Source of the DNA: an uncultured Acetatifactor sp.
Lineage (GTDB): Bacteria; Bacillota; Clostridia; Lachnospirales; Lachnospiraceae
Assembly: GCA_910583845.1 (NCBI GenBank)
Contig: CAJUAB010000027.1
Span: 1 to 59,091, forward strand
Reading direction: 5' to 3'
DNA: 59,091 bases
The position numbers were made by a program, and so were the translations under genes. The notes beneath the pieces were generated by a model. That model saw nothing but the letters and a program-made list of their open reading frames with translations, was not told the DNA's origin and did not search any database. Below, in pieces: positions 52,364 to 59,091 of the stretch (positions are counted from its first letter, which is position 1; every line of letters starts with the position of its first letter).

Positions 52364-53461
52364 ATGACCGAAGGATTGTTGGATACAGCAAGGCGGCTGG
52401 CGGACACGGTTATGGAGGAACATCCGGGACTCATCAGCAAAAAGTGGGCTTATGATATCGGACTGTTCCTGATCGGTCTGGAAGAGCTGTACGGCGTGAC
52501 GGGTGAGGAGAAGTACTATGCGTATCTGAAAGCCTATTTTGATTATTTTATTCTGCCGGATGGGACAATCCGCGGCTATGATTGCCAGGAGATGAATATT
52601 GACCATATCAACTGTGGGAAAAATCTGTTTTTTCTATATAAGAAGACGGGGGAGGAACGCTTCAGAACCGCGTTGGGGCACCTGGAGGAACAGATTCTGA
52701 TACAGCCCAGGACAAAGTCGGGGGTCTATTGGCACAAAAAAATTTATCCCGATCAGATCTGGCTGGACGGTGTGTTTATGGGGCAGCCCTTCCGCGCTCA
52801 ATACGCCGCGGTCTTCGGGAGAGAGGACTGGTACGGGGATATTCTGAACCAGTTCGCTTTGGTGGAGGAAAAGACTTATGAACCCAGGTGCGGCCTGTAT
52901 GCCCATGCCTGCGATGAGTCTAAAACCGTGTTCTGGGCAGATCCCCGCACCGGCAGATCTCTGAATATCTGGGGGCGCGCCTGCGGCTGGTACTCTATGG
53001 CGCTTGTGGATACACTGGACTTCATTCCCGGGGAGGAGGGGCGGGCCCGGCTCATTGCCTTTTTAGACAAGCTGATGGAAAATGTGGCAAAGTATCAGGA
53101 TGAGGAGGGCTGCTGGTATCAGGTGCTGGACAACCGGCGCGGCGACAATTACCGGGAGGCCACCTGCACCTGTCAGTTTGCCTATACGCTGGAAAAGGGA
53201 ATCCGGCTGGGGTATCTGGCGAAGGAAAAGTATCTTACCTGCCTGGAGAGGGCGGTGTCGGGCATCCAAAAGCACTTTTTGCGGGAGCGGGAGGGAAAGC
53301 TCTATATGACCGGGTGCTGCGCCGTGTCCGGCCTTGGACCGGCGGATAACCCCAGGCGGGACGGCACGCTGGACTACTATTTCAGCGAACCTGTCGTGGA
53401 GAACGACGGCAAGGCCCTTGGCCCGTTTCTCAAGCTGGCTGTCGCCTGCGATCTGAGATGA
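52364..53461 (+). CDS. GH105 unsaturated rhamnogalacturonyl hydrolase
   Basis: 365 residues of the GH88/GH105 (alpha/alpha)6 barrel. PDQIWLDGVFMGQPF (~128-142) holds the catalytic Asp region (DGxxM), and GRACGWYSMALVDTLD and GCWYQVLD match YteR-like enzymes. It releases the unsaturated uronic acid from rhamnogalacturonan disaccharides made by pectate-type lyases, in the cytoplasm; no signal peptide. CAGGAGGGC ribosome site before the ATG at 52364. The CE12 esterase follows 120 bases later and is likely co-transcribed. Confidence 0.95.
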   Translation: MTEGLLDTARRLADTVMEEHPGLISKKWAYDIGLFLIGLEELYGVTGEEKYYAYLKAYFDYFILPDGTIRGYDCQEMNIDHINCGKNLFFLYKKTGEERFRTALGHLEEQILIQPRTKSGVYWHKKIYPDQIWLDGVFMGQPFRAQYAAVFGREDWYGDILNQFALVEEKTYEPRCGLYAHACDESKTVFWADPRTGRSLNIWGRACGWYSMALVDTLDFIPGEEGRARLIAFLDKLMENVAKYQDEEGCWYQVLDNRRGDNYREATCTCQFAYTLEKGIRLGYLAKEKYLTCLERAVSGIQKHFLREREGKLYMTGCCAVSGLGPADNPRRDGTLDYYFSEPVVENDGKALGPFLKLAVACDLR

Positions 53462-53580
53462 GACTGTGTCTTTGCATACGTCAGGATACGCTGACATGCT
53501 CATATTACGGGCATATGCACTTTTACGAAAATTGCCGGCTTGCTTGCCGGCGGACATTTTTGGACAGGAGGACGATCATT

Positions 53581-54264
53581 ATGAACAGAATATTCTGGGC
53601 GGGGGATTCCACGGTGCAGACCAACGATTACAGCACTTTTCCCCAGAACGGCATCGGGCAGGTGTTTCCGATATTTTTAAAGGAAGGATACCGGGTGGAA
53701 AATCACGCGCGAAACGGCAGAAGCACCAAGAGCTTTCTGGACGAGGGGCGTTTTGAGACAATCAAGGAACAGATTGGCGAGGGAGACTTTCTGTTTATTC
53801 AGTTCGGACATAACGATGAAAAAAAGGAAGACCCGGCCCGCTATACGGACCCGGCCTCCTCATTCCGGGAAAACCTGCGTCTGTTTGTGGACGCGGCGAG
53901 AAGCAGGAACGCCCGTCCGGTGCTGATTACGCCGCTGGAGCGCAGATGCTTTGATGAGGAAGGACGATTGGGCCAGGGGGCTCATGGGGATTATGTGGCC
54001 GCCATGAAGCAGGCGGCCCGGGAGTGGGATGTGCCTCTGGTGGATCTGCATGGCATGAGCCGCGCCGCCCTGGAGAAGGCCGGGGAAGTGAAAAGCCGCA
54101 GCTGGTACATGTTTTTTGAACGGGGAGAATATGAGGAGCATCCGGAGGAATCACGGGACAATACACATTTGAGATACGCGGGAGCGGTGAAGTTCGCGGG
54201 TCTTATTGCCCGGGGGCTGCGGGAGCTCGGCGGCGTGTACGGCGGGATGATAATAGACGGCTAA
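53581..54264 (+). CDS. CE12-type rhamnogalacturonan acetylesterase (SGNH hydrolase)
   Basis: 227 residues. The opening FWAGDSTVQTND (~5-16) holds the catalytic Ser (GDS) of SGNH hydrolases; IQFGHNDE (~75-82) has the oxyanion Asn, and DNTHLRYAGA (~198-207) the Asp and His. It removes acetyl groups from rhamnogalacturonan, here probably inside the cell as no signal peptide is seen. The ATG at 53581 follows ACAGGAGG; in-frame codons upstream are rejected. It is partner to GH105 in front and precedes the ABC importer. Confidence 0.92.
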   Translation: MNRIFWAGDSTVQTNDYSTFPQNGIGQVFPIFLKEGYRVENHARNGRSTKSFLDEGRFETIKEQIGEGDFLFIQFGHNDEKKEDPARYTDPASSFRENLRLFVDAARSRNARPVLITPLERRCFDEEGRLGQGAHGDYVAAMKQAAREWDVPLVDLHGMSRAALEKAGEVKSRSWYMFFERGEYEEHPEESRDNTHLRYAGAVKFAGLIARGLRELGGVYGGMIIDG

Positions 54265-54297
54265 ATACAAAATAACTAAAAAATATTCATGTTCTTC

Positions 54298-54326
54298 TTG
54301 ACTTCCTCGTGATTATGCTGTAAAAT
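54298..54326 (+). promoter_or_regulatory. Promoter of the pectin oligosaccharide ABC importer
   Basis: TTGACT (54298-54303), 17-base spacer, TAAAAT (54321-54326). It is immediately followed by a LacI operator. Confidence 0.85.
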
Positions 54327-54339
54327 GTAAATGCTTACA
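54326..54339. promoter_or_regulatory. LacI operator 3 at the importer promoter
   Basis: TGTAAATGCTTACA has the same half-sites and spacing as the operators at 18593 and 18706, directly after the -10 box. A weaker copy, CGTAAGCGGTTTGA (54373-54386), matches operator 1 at 11 of 14 bases. They imply control by the distant LacI protein. Confidence 0.8.
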
Positions 54340-54418
54340 TAAATTAATCCCTAAAAGTACACTTTTAAAGGACGTAAGCGGTTTGAGGTTTCAATCATTT
54401 CGTCAAGGAGGAAAGAAA

Positions 54419-56164
54419 ATGAAAAAGAAAGTTCTATCTGCTGCGGTGTCCTCCGCGTTAGTGGTTTCCATGCTGCTGACCGGATGCGGCAACGAGGGCA
54501 ATGGTGGCGACACCGGGAGCAACAACGGCGGCAACAGTGCCGCAAACAACACAGAGAGCAATTCCGGCAATGCGGAAAGCACCCCTGCGGAGAATAACGC
54601 CGCCGGTAATGAGGCAGAGACTCCCGAGGGCAACAGCGGTTATGTTCTCACCGATCTGAAGGTTATGGTAGACGGTACCGTAAACTCCGTCAAGCAGGAG
54701 ACTGAGGCGCAGATCAAGGTGAGGGATGCGTTTATTCCCCAGCTGGAGGCGGCGATCGGAGAGGCCATCGGCCACGAGATCAACATCGAGTTTGAGGTGG
54801 GCGACCACAGTAAGTACAATGAGTATGTGGGCCGTAAGTTCGTCAGTGAGCAGTATCCTGACGTAATGATCATGAGCGCCAACATGATGAAGCAGTATCA
54901 GGGCACAGGCCTTCTGTGGGACATGGCCAGCGCGTATGACAATGCCGAGTTCAATACCAGCGGCCGTCTGAAACTGACCGGTATCAACGAGGGAATGAAG
55001 GACGCTCAGGGACATCTGTACGGCTTTGCGCCTACATACGGCAATGGCTGTGTCACCTATGTCAAGCAGTCCTGGCTGGACAATGTGGGACTCAAGGGCG
55101 AGGATATCAAGACCTATGACGATTTCTACAACATGCTGCTGAAGTTCTCACAGGAAGATCCTGACGGCAACGGCGTAAATGGCGATACCTATGGCTTTAT
55201 CTCCGCCGGTCTGATCGGAGGCGAGGCTCCCTGGATCAACTATACGGCGGAGTTCTGGCAGGATGCTTATCCCAGCATCATCCAGGGCGCAGACGGCGTA
55301 TGGTATGACGGTTTCCAGACAGACGCCACGAAAGCCGCGCTGGAGAGATTAAAGCAGGCTTATTATGTGGATAAGGTAATCGACCCCGACAGCTTTACCG
55401 CTGGCACCAAGCAGGCCCGTGAGAAGTGGTGGGGCGCAGAGCAGTCCGGTTCCGCAGGCGTATTTACCTACTGGGCAGGCCAGTGGTACAAAAATGTGAT
55501 TGACAACCTGGAGAAGAACAACTTGCCCAGCGATGTTTATGAATTGCCTCCCATTGCTGAGATCCAGAATTCCTGGGGCGGTTTCCTGAACAGAGAAGCT
55601 CCCGTGTGGGTTATCATTGACGATGGCGACGGGGACGATTCCCGTGAGCAGGCGATCTTTGACGCTTTCCTGGCTACCATGATGGACGGCGACAAGGTTC
55701 AGACGCTCTGGACATATGGTGCTGAAGGCCTTGAGTGGTCCACCGAGGCCAGCGACGGCTTTACCCTGAACGCCGGCACGGAAAAAGAGAAGGTATACGG
55801 TCCTTACGCGGCAGGCGAGTTCCATCAGCTTCCCAGCGTGGCGGAGCCTGAGACCAAGCTCTCCACCAAGAACCATCTTGATCCCCTGCTGGTGGTTTCT
55901 CCTCTGACCAACGGATACGCTACCGTCGGTGATCTGGAGAGTATCAGTAACAAGTTCTTCACAGACAACTGCGTGGACGCGCCTGTTTCTCCTTCCTCCG
56001 ATACCTACAGTGAGAGATCCGCTGATATCGTGGATGCCAGGAATGTGGCAATCGCTGAAGTAGTTGTAAACGGCGGCGATGTGGACGCGGCTATGGAGAA
56101 GTATGTGAATACCGTAGGTTCTCTGATTGAGCAGATTCTGACAGAGTTGAATTCCGCAGAGTAA
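54419..56164 (+). CDS. ABC transporter solute-binding lipoprotein
   Basis: 581 residues. The signal peptide ends in LLTGC, the lipobox, so Cys (~22) anchors it to the membrane. A Gly/Asn/Ser-rich linker follows, then a large family-1-type binding domain (581 is long, typical of LipO/YtcQ-like proteins for oligo-uronides). It captures oligosaccharides outside the cell for the two permeases behind it. AAGGAGG ribosome site before 54419. The operator upstream suggests induction by pectin products. The specific substrate, likely a rhamnogalacturonan or galacturonan oligomer, is inferred. Confidence 0.9.
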   Translation: MKKKVLSAAVSSALVVSMLLTGCGNEGNGGDTGSNNGGNSAANNTESNSGNAESTPAENNAAGNEAETPEGNSGYVLTDLKVMVDGTVNSVKQETEAQIKVRDAFIPQLEAAIGEAIGHEINIEFEVGDHSKYNEYVGRKFVSEQYPDVMIMSANMMKQYQGTGLLWDMASAYDNAEFNTSGRLKLTGINEGMKDAQGHLYGFAPTYGNGCVTYVKQSWLDNVGLKGEDIKTYDDFYNMLLKFSQEDPDGNGVNGDTYGFISAGLIGGEAPWINYTAEFWQDAYPSIIQGADGVWYDGFQTDATKAALERLKQAYYVDKVIDPDSFTAGTKQAREKWWGAEQSGSAGVFTYWAGQWYKNVIDNLEKNNLPSDVYELPPIAEIQNSWGGFLNREAPVWVIIDDGDGDDSREQAIFDAFLATMMDGDKVQTLWTYGAEGLEWSTEASDGFTLNAGTEKEKVYGPYAAGEFHQLPSVAEPETKLSTKNHLDPLLVVSPLTNGYATVGDLESISNKFFTDNCVDAPVSPSSDTYSERSADIVDARNVAIAEVVVNGGDVDAAMEKYVNTVGSLIEQILTELNSAE

Positions 56165-56179
56165 TGATCTGCGAAAGGG

Positions 56180-56209
56180 CAATACCCCGCTGCTTGCGGC
56201 GGGGTATTG
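56180..56209 (+). terminator. Hairpin between binding protein and permeases
   Basis: Eleven-base stem CAATACCCCGC / GCGGGGTATTG, eight-base loop, then a weak T-rich tail. It would stabilise or partly end the lipoprotein message, giving more binding protein than permease. Confidence 0.65.
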
Positions 56210-56339
56210 GTTTCTTTATCCTCACGGGCAATAAAATTTGCCATTATCCTAAGGGGTTACCACTTGCATGTGTCGGGGAAAATGGCGAATTTTATTGATC
56301 ACAAGTACTTATTCTTATGCAGGAAAGGAAAAGGGTGGT

Positions 56340-57308
56340 ATGAGCAAAAAGAAAAAAATTGTGACATCTACCGGTGTCGAGGTCAGACAGAAATCCTTAA
56401 GGCTCCGGATCTGGAACAACCGGGGTCACTACATCATGTTTTTACCTGTATTTATTTTTGTGCTTATTATGAATTACTGGCCCATGCTGGGAATCCGCTA
56501 TGCCTTTATGGAGTATAAAGCAGGCCCCGGTACGCCGCATTGGATTGGCTTTGCACATTTTGAAAGAATGTTCCAGGCGGATGCTTTCTGGTCCGCGTTT
56601 GCCAATACACTGATTCTGAGTATCGTGAAGCTGTTTCTGACAACTTTTGCGTCCGTGCTTGTATCCATTCTTCTGAATGAGATGGGAAGCCTTTTTGCCA
56701 AGAAAACATTGCAGACGGTTATCTATCTGCCCCACTTTATGTCCTGGGCGGTGGTTGCTTCCATATTCACCCTGATTTTGTCTCCCTCCAACACGGGTAT
56801 GCTGAACGGTATGTTGAGGGATCTGGGCGTATTGGGCGAAAATGACAGCAACATTCATTTTCTGGCGACTTCCAGTATGTGGCGTCCGATTTTTTATATC
56901 ATCAATATCTGGAAGGAGACAGGATGGGGCACCATCATATTCCTGGCCACGCTTTCCGGGATCAGCCCGGAGCTGTATGAGGCGGCTGACATTGATGGCG
57001 CGACGCGTTTTCAGAAGATCCGCTATGTCACCATGCCCGCTCTGGCCAACACGATTATCACCGTGCTGATCCTGAATCTGGCAAAGGTGCTGAACCTCTT
57101 CGAATCCGTATTTGTATTGTACAATTCTGCCGTATATGATGTGTCGGATGTAATCGGTACTTATATCTACCGGCAGACCTTCTCGGTGGCAAGACCGGAC
57201 TACGGCTATTCCACGGCAGTGGGTCTGTTCCGCTCCATTGTCGGCTGTATTTTGGTGTTGATTTGTAACCAGGCCAGCAAGAAAGTCCGCGGCCGCGGTA
57301 TTGTGTAG
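56340..57308 (+). CDS. ABC sugar permease, LplB/YteP type
   Basis: 322 residues with six membrane helices and the EAA loop (ELYEAADIDGATRFQKIRYVTMP, ~208). It carries an N-terminal basic part and resembles LplB/YteP permeases, which import large oligosaccharides. The start ATG (56340) follows AAGGGTGG; 24 in-frame codons upstream were left out. It pairs with the next permease and with the lipoprotein. No ATPase gene is nearby, so it probably shares a multitask ATPase (MsmX-like) encoded elsewhere. Confidence 0.93.
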   Translation: MSKKKKIVTSTGVEVRQKSLRLRIWNNRGHYIMFLPVFIFVLIMNYWPMLGIRYAFMEYKAGPGTPHWIGFAHFERMFQADAFWSAFANTLILSIVKLFLTTFASVLVSILLNEMGSLFAKKTLQTVIYLPHFMSWAVVASIFTLILSPSNTGMLNGMLRDLGVLGENDSNIHFLATSSMWRPIFYIINIWKETGWGTIIFLATLSGISPELYEAADIDGATRFQKIRYVTMPALANTIITVLILNLAKVLNLFESVFVLYNSAVYDVSDVIGTYIYRQTFSVARPDYGYSTAVGLFRSIVGCILVLICNQASKKVRGRGIV

Positions 57309-57319
57309 GAGGTGCGGAT

Positions 57320-58186
57320 ATGGCTGAGACAAAAGCGATTTATCGCAAACCCAAGAAAAAAGTCAGTGTCTTTTCTGTTGTGAACTATGTGCTGTTCATC
57401 ATCATAGGCTTGATTATTCTGATGCCCATGTGGAAGGTTCTGGTGGACTCCTTCAATGCCGTCGGCGTGTACCAGTTCCGGCTGTGGCCCAGCGATTTTA
57501 CGCTGGACGGCTATCGTGTCATCATGCAGGAGCGGGGACTGCTGAGACCCCTGTACAACTCCTTCATCACCACCATCCTTGGTACGTTGTTCGGTCTGGT
57601 GCTCTGTACGCTGGGAGGATATGTACTGATTCAGTTTGATATGCCCGGTCGTAACATTCTGGCATATTTCCTGCTGGTCACCATGATTTTTTCCGGCGGT
57701 ATGATTCCGGAATACCTGGTTATGAGACGTCTGGGATTGATCGACAATATGTGGATACTGGTCATCAAACATGGCATCAATGTATATAATATCGTATTGA
57801 TGAGAAACTTCTTTGAAGGTATTCCGTCCAGCCTTTATGAGGCGGCAAGGATAGACGGATGTAGCCCCATGGGTATTTTCCTGCGGATTGTGCTGCCTCT
57901 GTCCAAGGCGGCTCTGGCTTCCATCGGACTGATGTTTGCCGTAGGCGTATGGAATGATTATTCCACGGTTCAGATTTATATTACATCCCCTGAATTCGTG
58001 AACTTCCAGTATAAGCTGCGCGTTATGATTATGGACGGCGATACGCCGCCTACGGCCTATGCGGTGTCGCAGACCACATTGTACAATGCGGGTATTATAG
58101 CGGCGATCCTTCCTTTCATGATATTGTATCCTTTCCTGCAGAAGTATTTTGTCAAGGGTGTCAATATCGGGGCTGTCAAGGAGTAA
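57320..58186 (+). CDS. ABC sugar permease, LplC/YtcP type
   Basis: 288 residues with six membrane helices and the EAA loop (SLYEAARIDGCSPMGIFLRIV, ~170). It is the second permease of the CUT1/LplC family, starting 11 bases after the first, with GGAGGTGC as ribosome site. Together they form the channel for imported oligosaccharides. A strong terminator ends the operon. Confidence 0.93.
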   Translation: MAETKAIYRKPKKKVSVFSVVNYVLFIIIGLIILMPMWKVLVDSFNAVGVYQFRLWPSDFTLDGYRVIMQERGLLRPLYNSFITTILGTLFGLVLCTLGGYVLIQFDMPGRNILAYFLLVTMIFSGGMIPEYLVMRRLGLIDNMWILVIKHGINVYNIVLMRNFFEGIPSSLYEAARIDGCSPMGIFLRIVLPLSKAALASIGLMFAVGVWNDYSTVQIYITSPEFVNFQYKLRVMIMDGDTPPTAYAVSQTTLYNAGIIAAILPFMILYPFLQKYFVKGVNIGAVKE

Positions 58187-58233
58187 ATCGGAGCGTTTTC
58201 CTGCGATCCCGTGTGTGTATATAGATTTTATTC

Positions 58234-58275
58234 TGTAGCAAAAAAGGATGGTCAAAGCCATCCTTTTTTGCTACA
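58234..58275 (+). terminator. Strong terminator after the importer operon
   Basis: Perfect 18-base stem (58234-58251 with 58258-58275), six-base loop, with T-run inside the 3' arm. Confidence 0.9.
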
Positions 58276-58317
58276 AAGAAGAACTTCAAAAAAAATACAA
58301 ATTTTTTAAAAAAGTTG

Positions 58318-58346
58318 TTGACAGCTTATGTTTTATTTGTTATTAT
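58318..58346 (+). promoter_or_regulatory. Strong promoter of the tRNA-Ser/rRNA transcript
   Basis: TTGACA (58318-58323), 17-base spacer, TATTAT (58341-58346), with an A/T-rich upstream element (58286-58315) typical of rRNA promoters. Confidence 0.85.
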
Positions 58347-58410
58347 AGTCCTTGCCGCTGGGAAACAGGTCAAAGAGAATGGCTTCGTCAGTAGCTTTGT
58401 AATTGCTCTT

Positions 58411-58496
58411 GGAGAGATATCGAAGTGGTCATAACGAGGCGGTCTTGAAAACCGTTTGTCCGCAAGGGCGCGTGGGTTCGAATCCCACTCTCTCCG
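58411..58496 (+). tRNA. tRNA-Ser (anticodon TGA)
   Basis: 86 bases. Acceptor GGAGAGA pairs with TCTCTCC; anticodon stem GCGGT / ACCGT with loop CTTGAAA gives TGA, which reads UCA. The long variable arm is typical of serine tRNAs, and TTCGAATCC is the T-loop. No CCA is encoded. Confidence 0.97.
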
Positions 58497-58556
58497 CTGG
58501 GAGATAAGGGATTGTCTCCACAATAAATGGAATATATAAGAATGGATCAACTGTCT

Positions 58557-58645
58557 GGAGAAGTACCCAAGAGGTTGAAGGGACACCCCTGGAAAGGGTG
58601 CAGGTCGTTAATAGCGGCGCGAGGGTTCAAATCCCTCCTTCTCCG
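58557..58645 (+). tRNA. tRNA-Ser (anticodon GGA)
   Basis: 89 bases. Acceptor GGAGAAG pairs with CTTCTCC; anticodon loop CTGGAAA gives GGA, reading UCC and UCU. Long variable arm and TTCAAATCC T-loop are present. It follows the first serine tRNA by 60 bases on the same transcript. Confidence 0.97.
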
Positions 58646-58963
58646 TTGGATGACGGATGTCATCCGAAATGAAAAGTATGCTTGCTCAGAGCAGTTATTG
58701 CCAGAAGCAAATCTGCCCGGGCATGGGAGTATACTTGCAGGAGCGATAGTTCAGTGCAACAGCTCGGAACGCTGGCTTGAAGCGTCAGTACGGAGCGATA
58801 GCTGGTGCGTCAGCTCCCAGGACCTTGACAAATAAACAGCAATGCAACCCTGAAAATTCTTGAAGCAGAGGACCGGGCCGAAAGGCCGGGGAGACTGCGA
58901 AGTATATTTCAGAGAACAAAACCTAAAGACAGTAATGCCAGATAACAACTGGCAGGACAAAAC
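58646..58963 (+). other. rRNA operon leader
   Basis: About 320 bases between the second tRNA and 16S rRNA, without gene. It contains related short motifs (GGAGCGATAG twice, 58740-58749 and 58795-58803) and a GC stem near 58876-58892. A TTGACA (58827-58832) has no good -10 box, so the promoter used is probably the one at 58318. No clear boxA was found. Confidence 0.6.

Positions 58964-59091
<128 letters not shown>

Noticed and set aside
58827..58832. TTGACA as a second promoter just before 16S
   Set aside because: No acceptable -10 box lies 15-19 bases downstream.
58527..58835. 102-codon frame near the rRNA leader
   Set aside because: It covers the second tRNA-Ser and leader sequence and cannot be a real gene.

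Overview
The window reads as a chromosomal segment of a Lachnospiraceae-type (Clostridium cluster XIVa) gut bacterium. Most of it is GC-rich, Firmicutes-style DNA with strong AGGAGG ribosome sites. Supporting signs are the 5' end of a clostridial 16S rRNA at the right edge, ptb-buk, the RibU/FMN riboswitch, the LplB/YtcP-type sugar permeases, the MMPL/GLUG pair and the DUF975 membrane protein. Species cannot be named from this sequence.

Region 1 (1-4.6 kb) is visibly AT-rich (about 30% GC by eye) and differs from the rest. It holds a five-gene, tightly spaced operon of nucleotide-directed enzymes: a two-domain protein ending in a nucleoside-deoxyribosyltransferase-like domain, a NUDIX hydrolase, a HIT protein, a DUF89/ARMT1-like metal phosphatase and a MazG/HisE-like pyrophosphohydrolase. 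A transposase-like fragment lies at its left edge and an imperfect inverted repeat at its right edge. I consider this the best candidate for an undescribed system, possibly nucleotide-based defence or nucleotide sanitation.

Region 2 (4.8-15 kb): low-molecular-weight phosphatase, TetR repressor, MMPL/RND exporter with an overlapping GLUG surface protein, a HAD phosphatase, and the ptb-buk butyryl-CoA to butyrate pair.

Region 3 (15-27.6 kb) is a pectin/galacturonate locus: AraC regulator, uxaC, a LacI repressor, uxaB, uxaA, two orphan genes, GH28, a TIM-barrel isomerase, a coiled-coil protein and a CE8 pectinesterase. A second pectin block lies at 52.3-58.2 kb (GH105, CE12 esterase, solute-binding lipoprotein and two permeases). 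The same palindrome, TGTAA-N4-TTACA, lies in the lacI promoter region, in the uxaB promoter region and at the ABC-importer promoter, tying the two blocks into one likely LacI regulon.

Region 4 (27.7-50.5 kb) is largely housekeeping: an HD-GYP protein, a 91-bp tandem repeat array, secA, prfB with a +1 frameshift site that uses UAA, feoA-feoA-feoB with metal-regulator-like palindromes, DUF975, tex, a chemoreceptor, riboswitch-controlled ribU, mscL, and the tsaE-tsaB-rimI...rnz...tsaD-ispD run.

The right end (58.3-59.1 kb) is the start of a ribosomal RNA operon whose strong promoter first transcribes two serine tRNAs.
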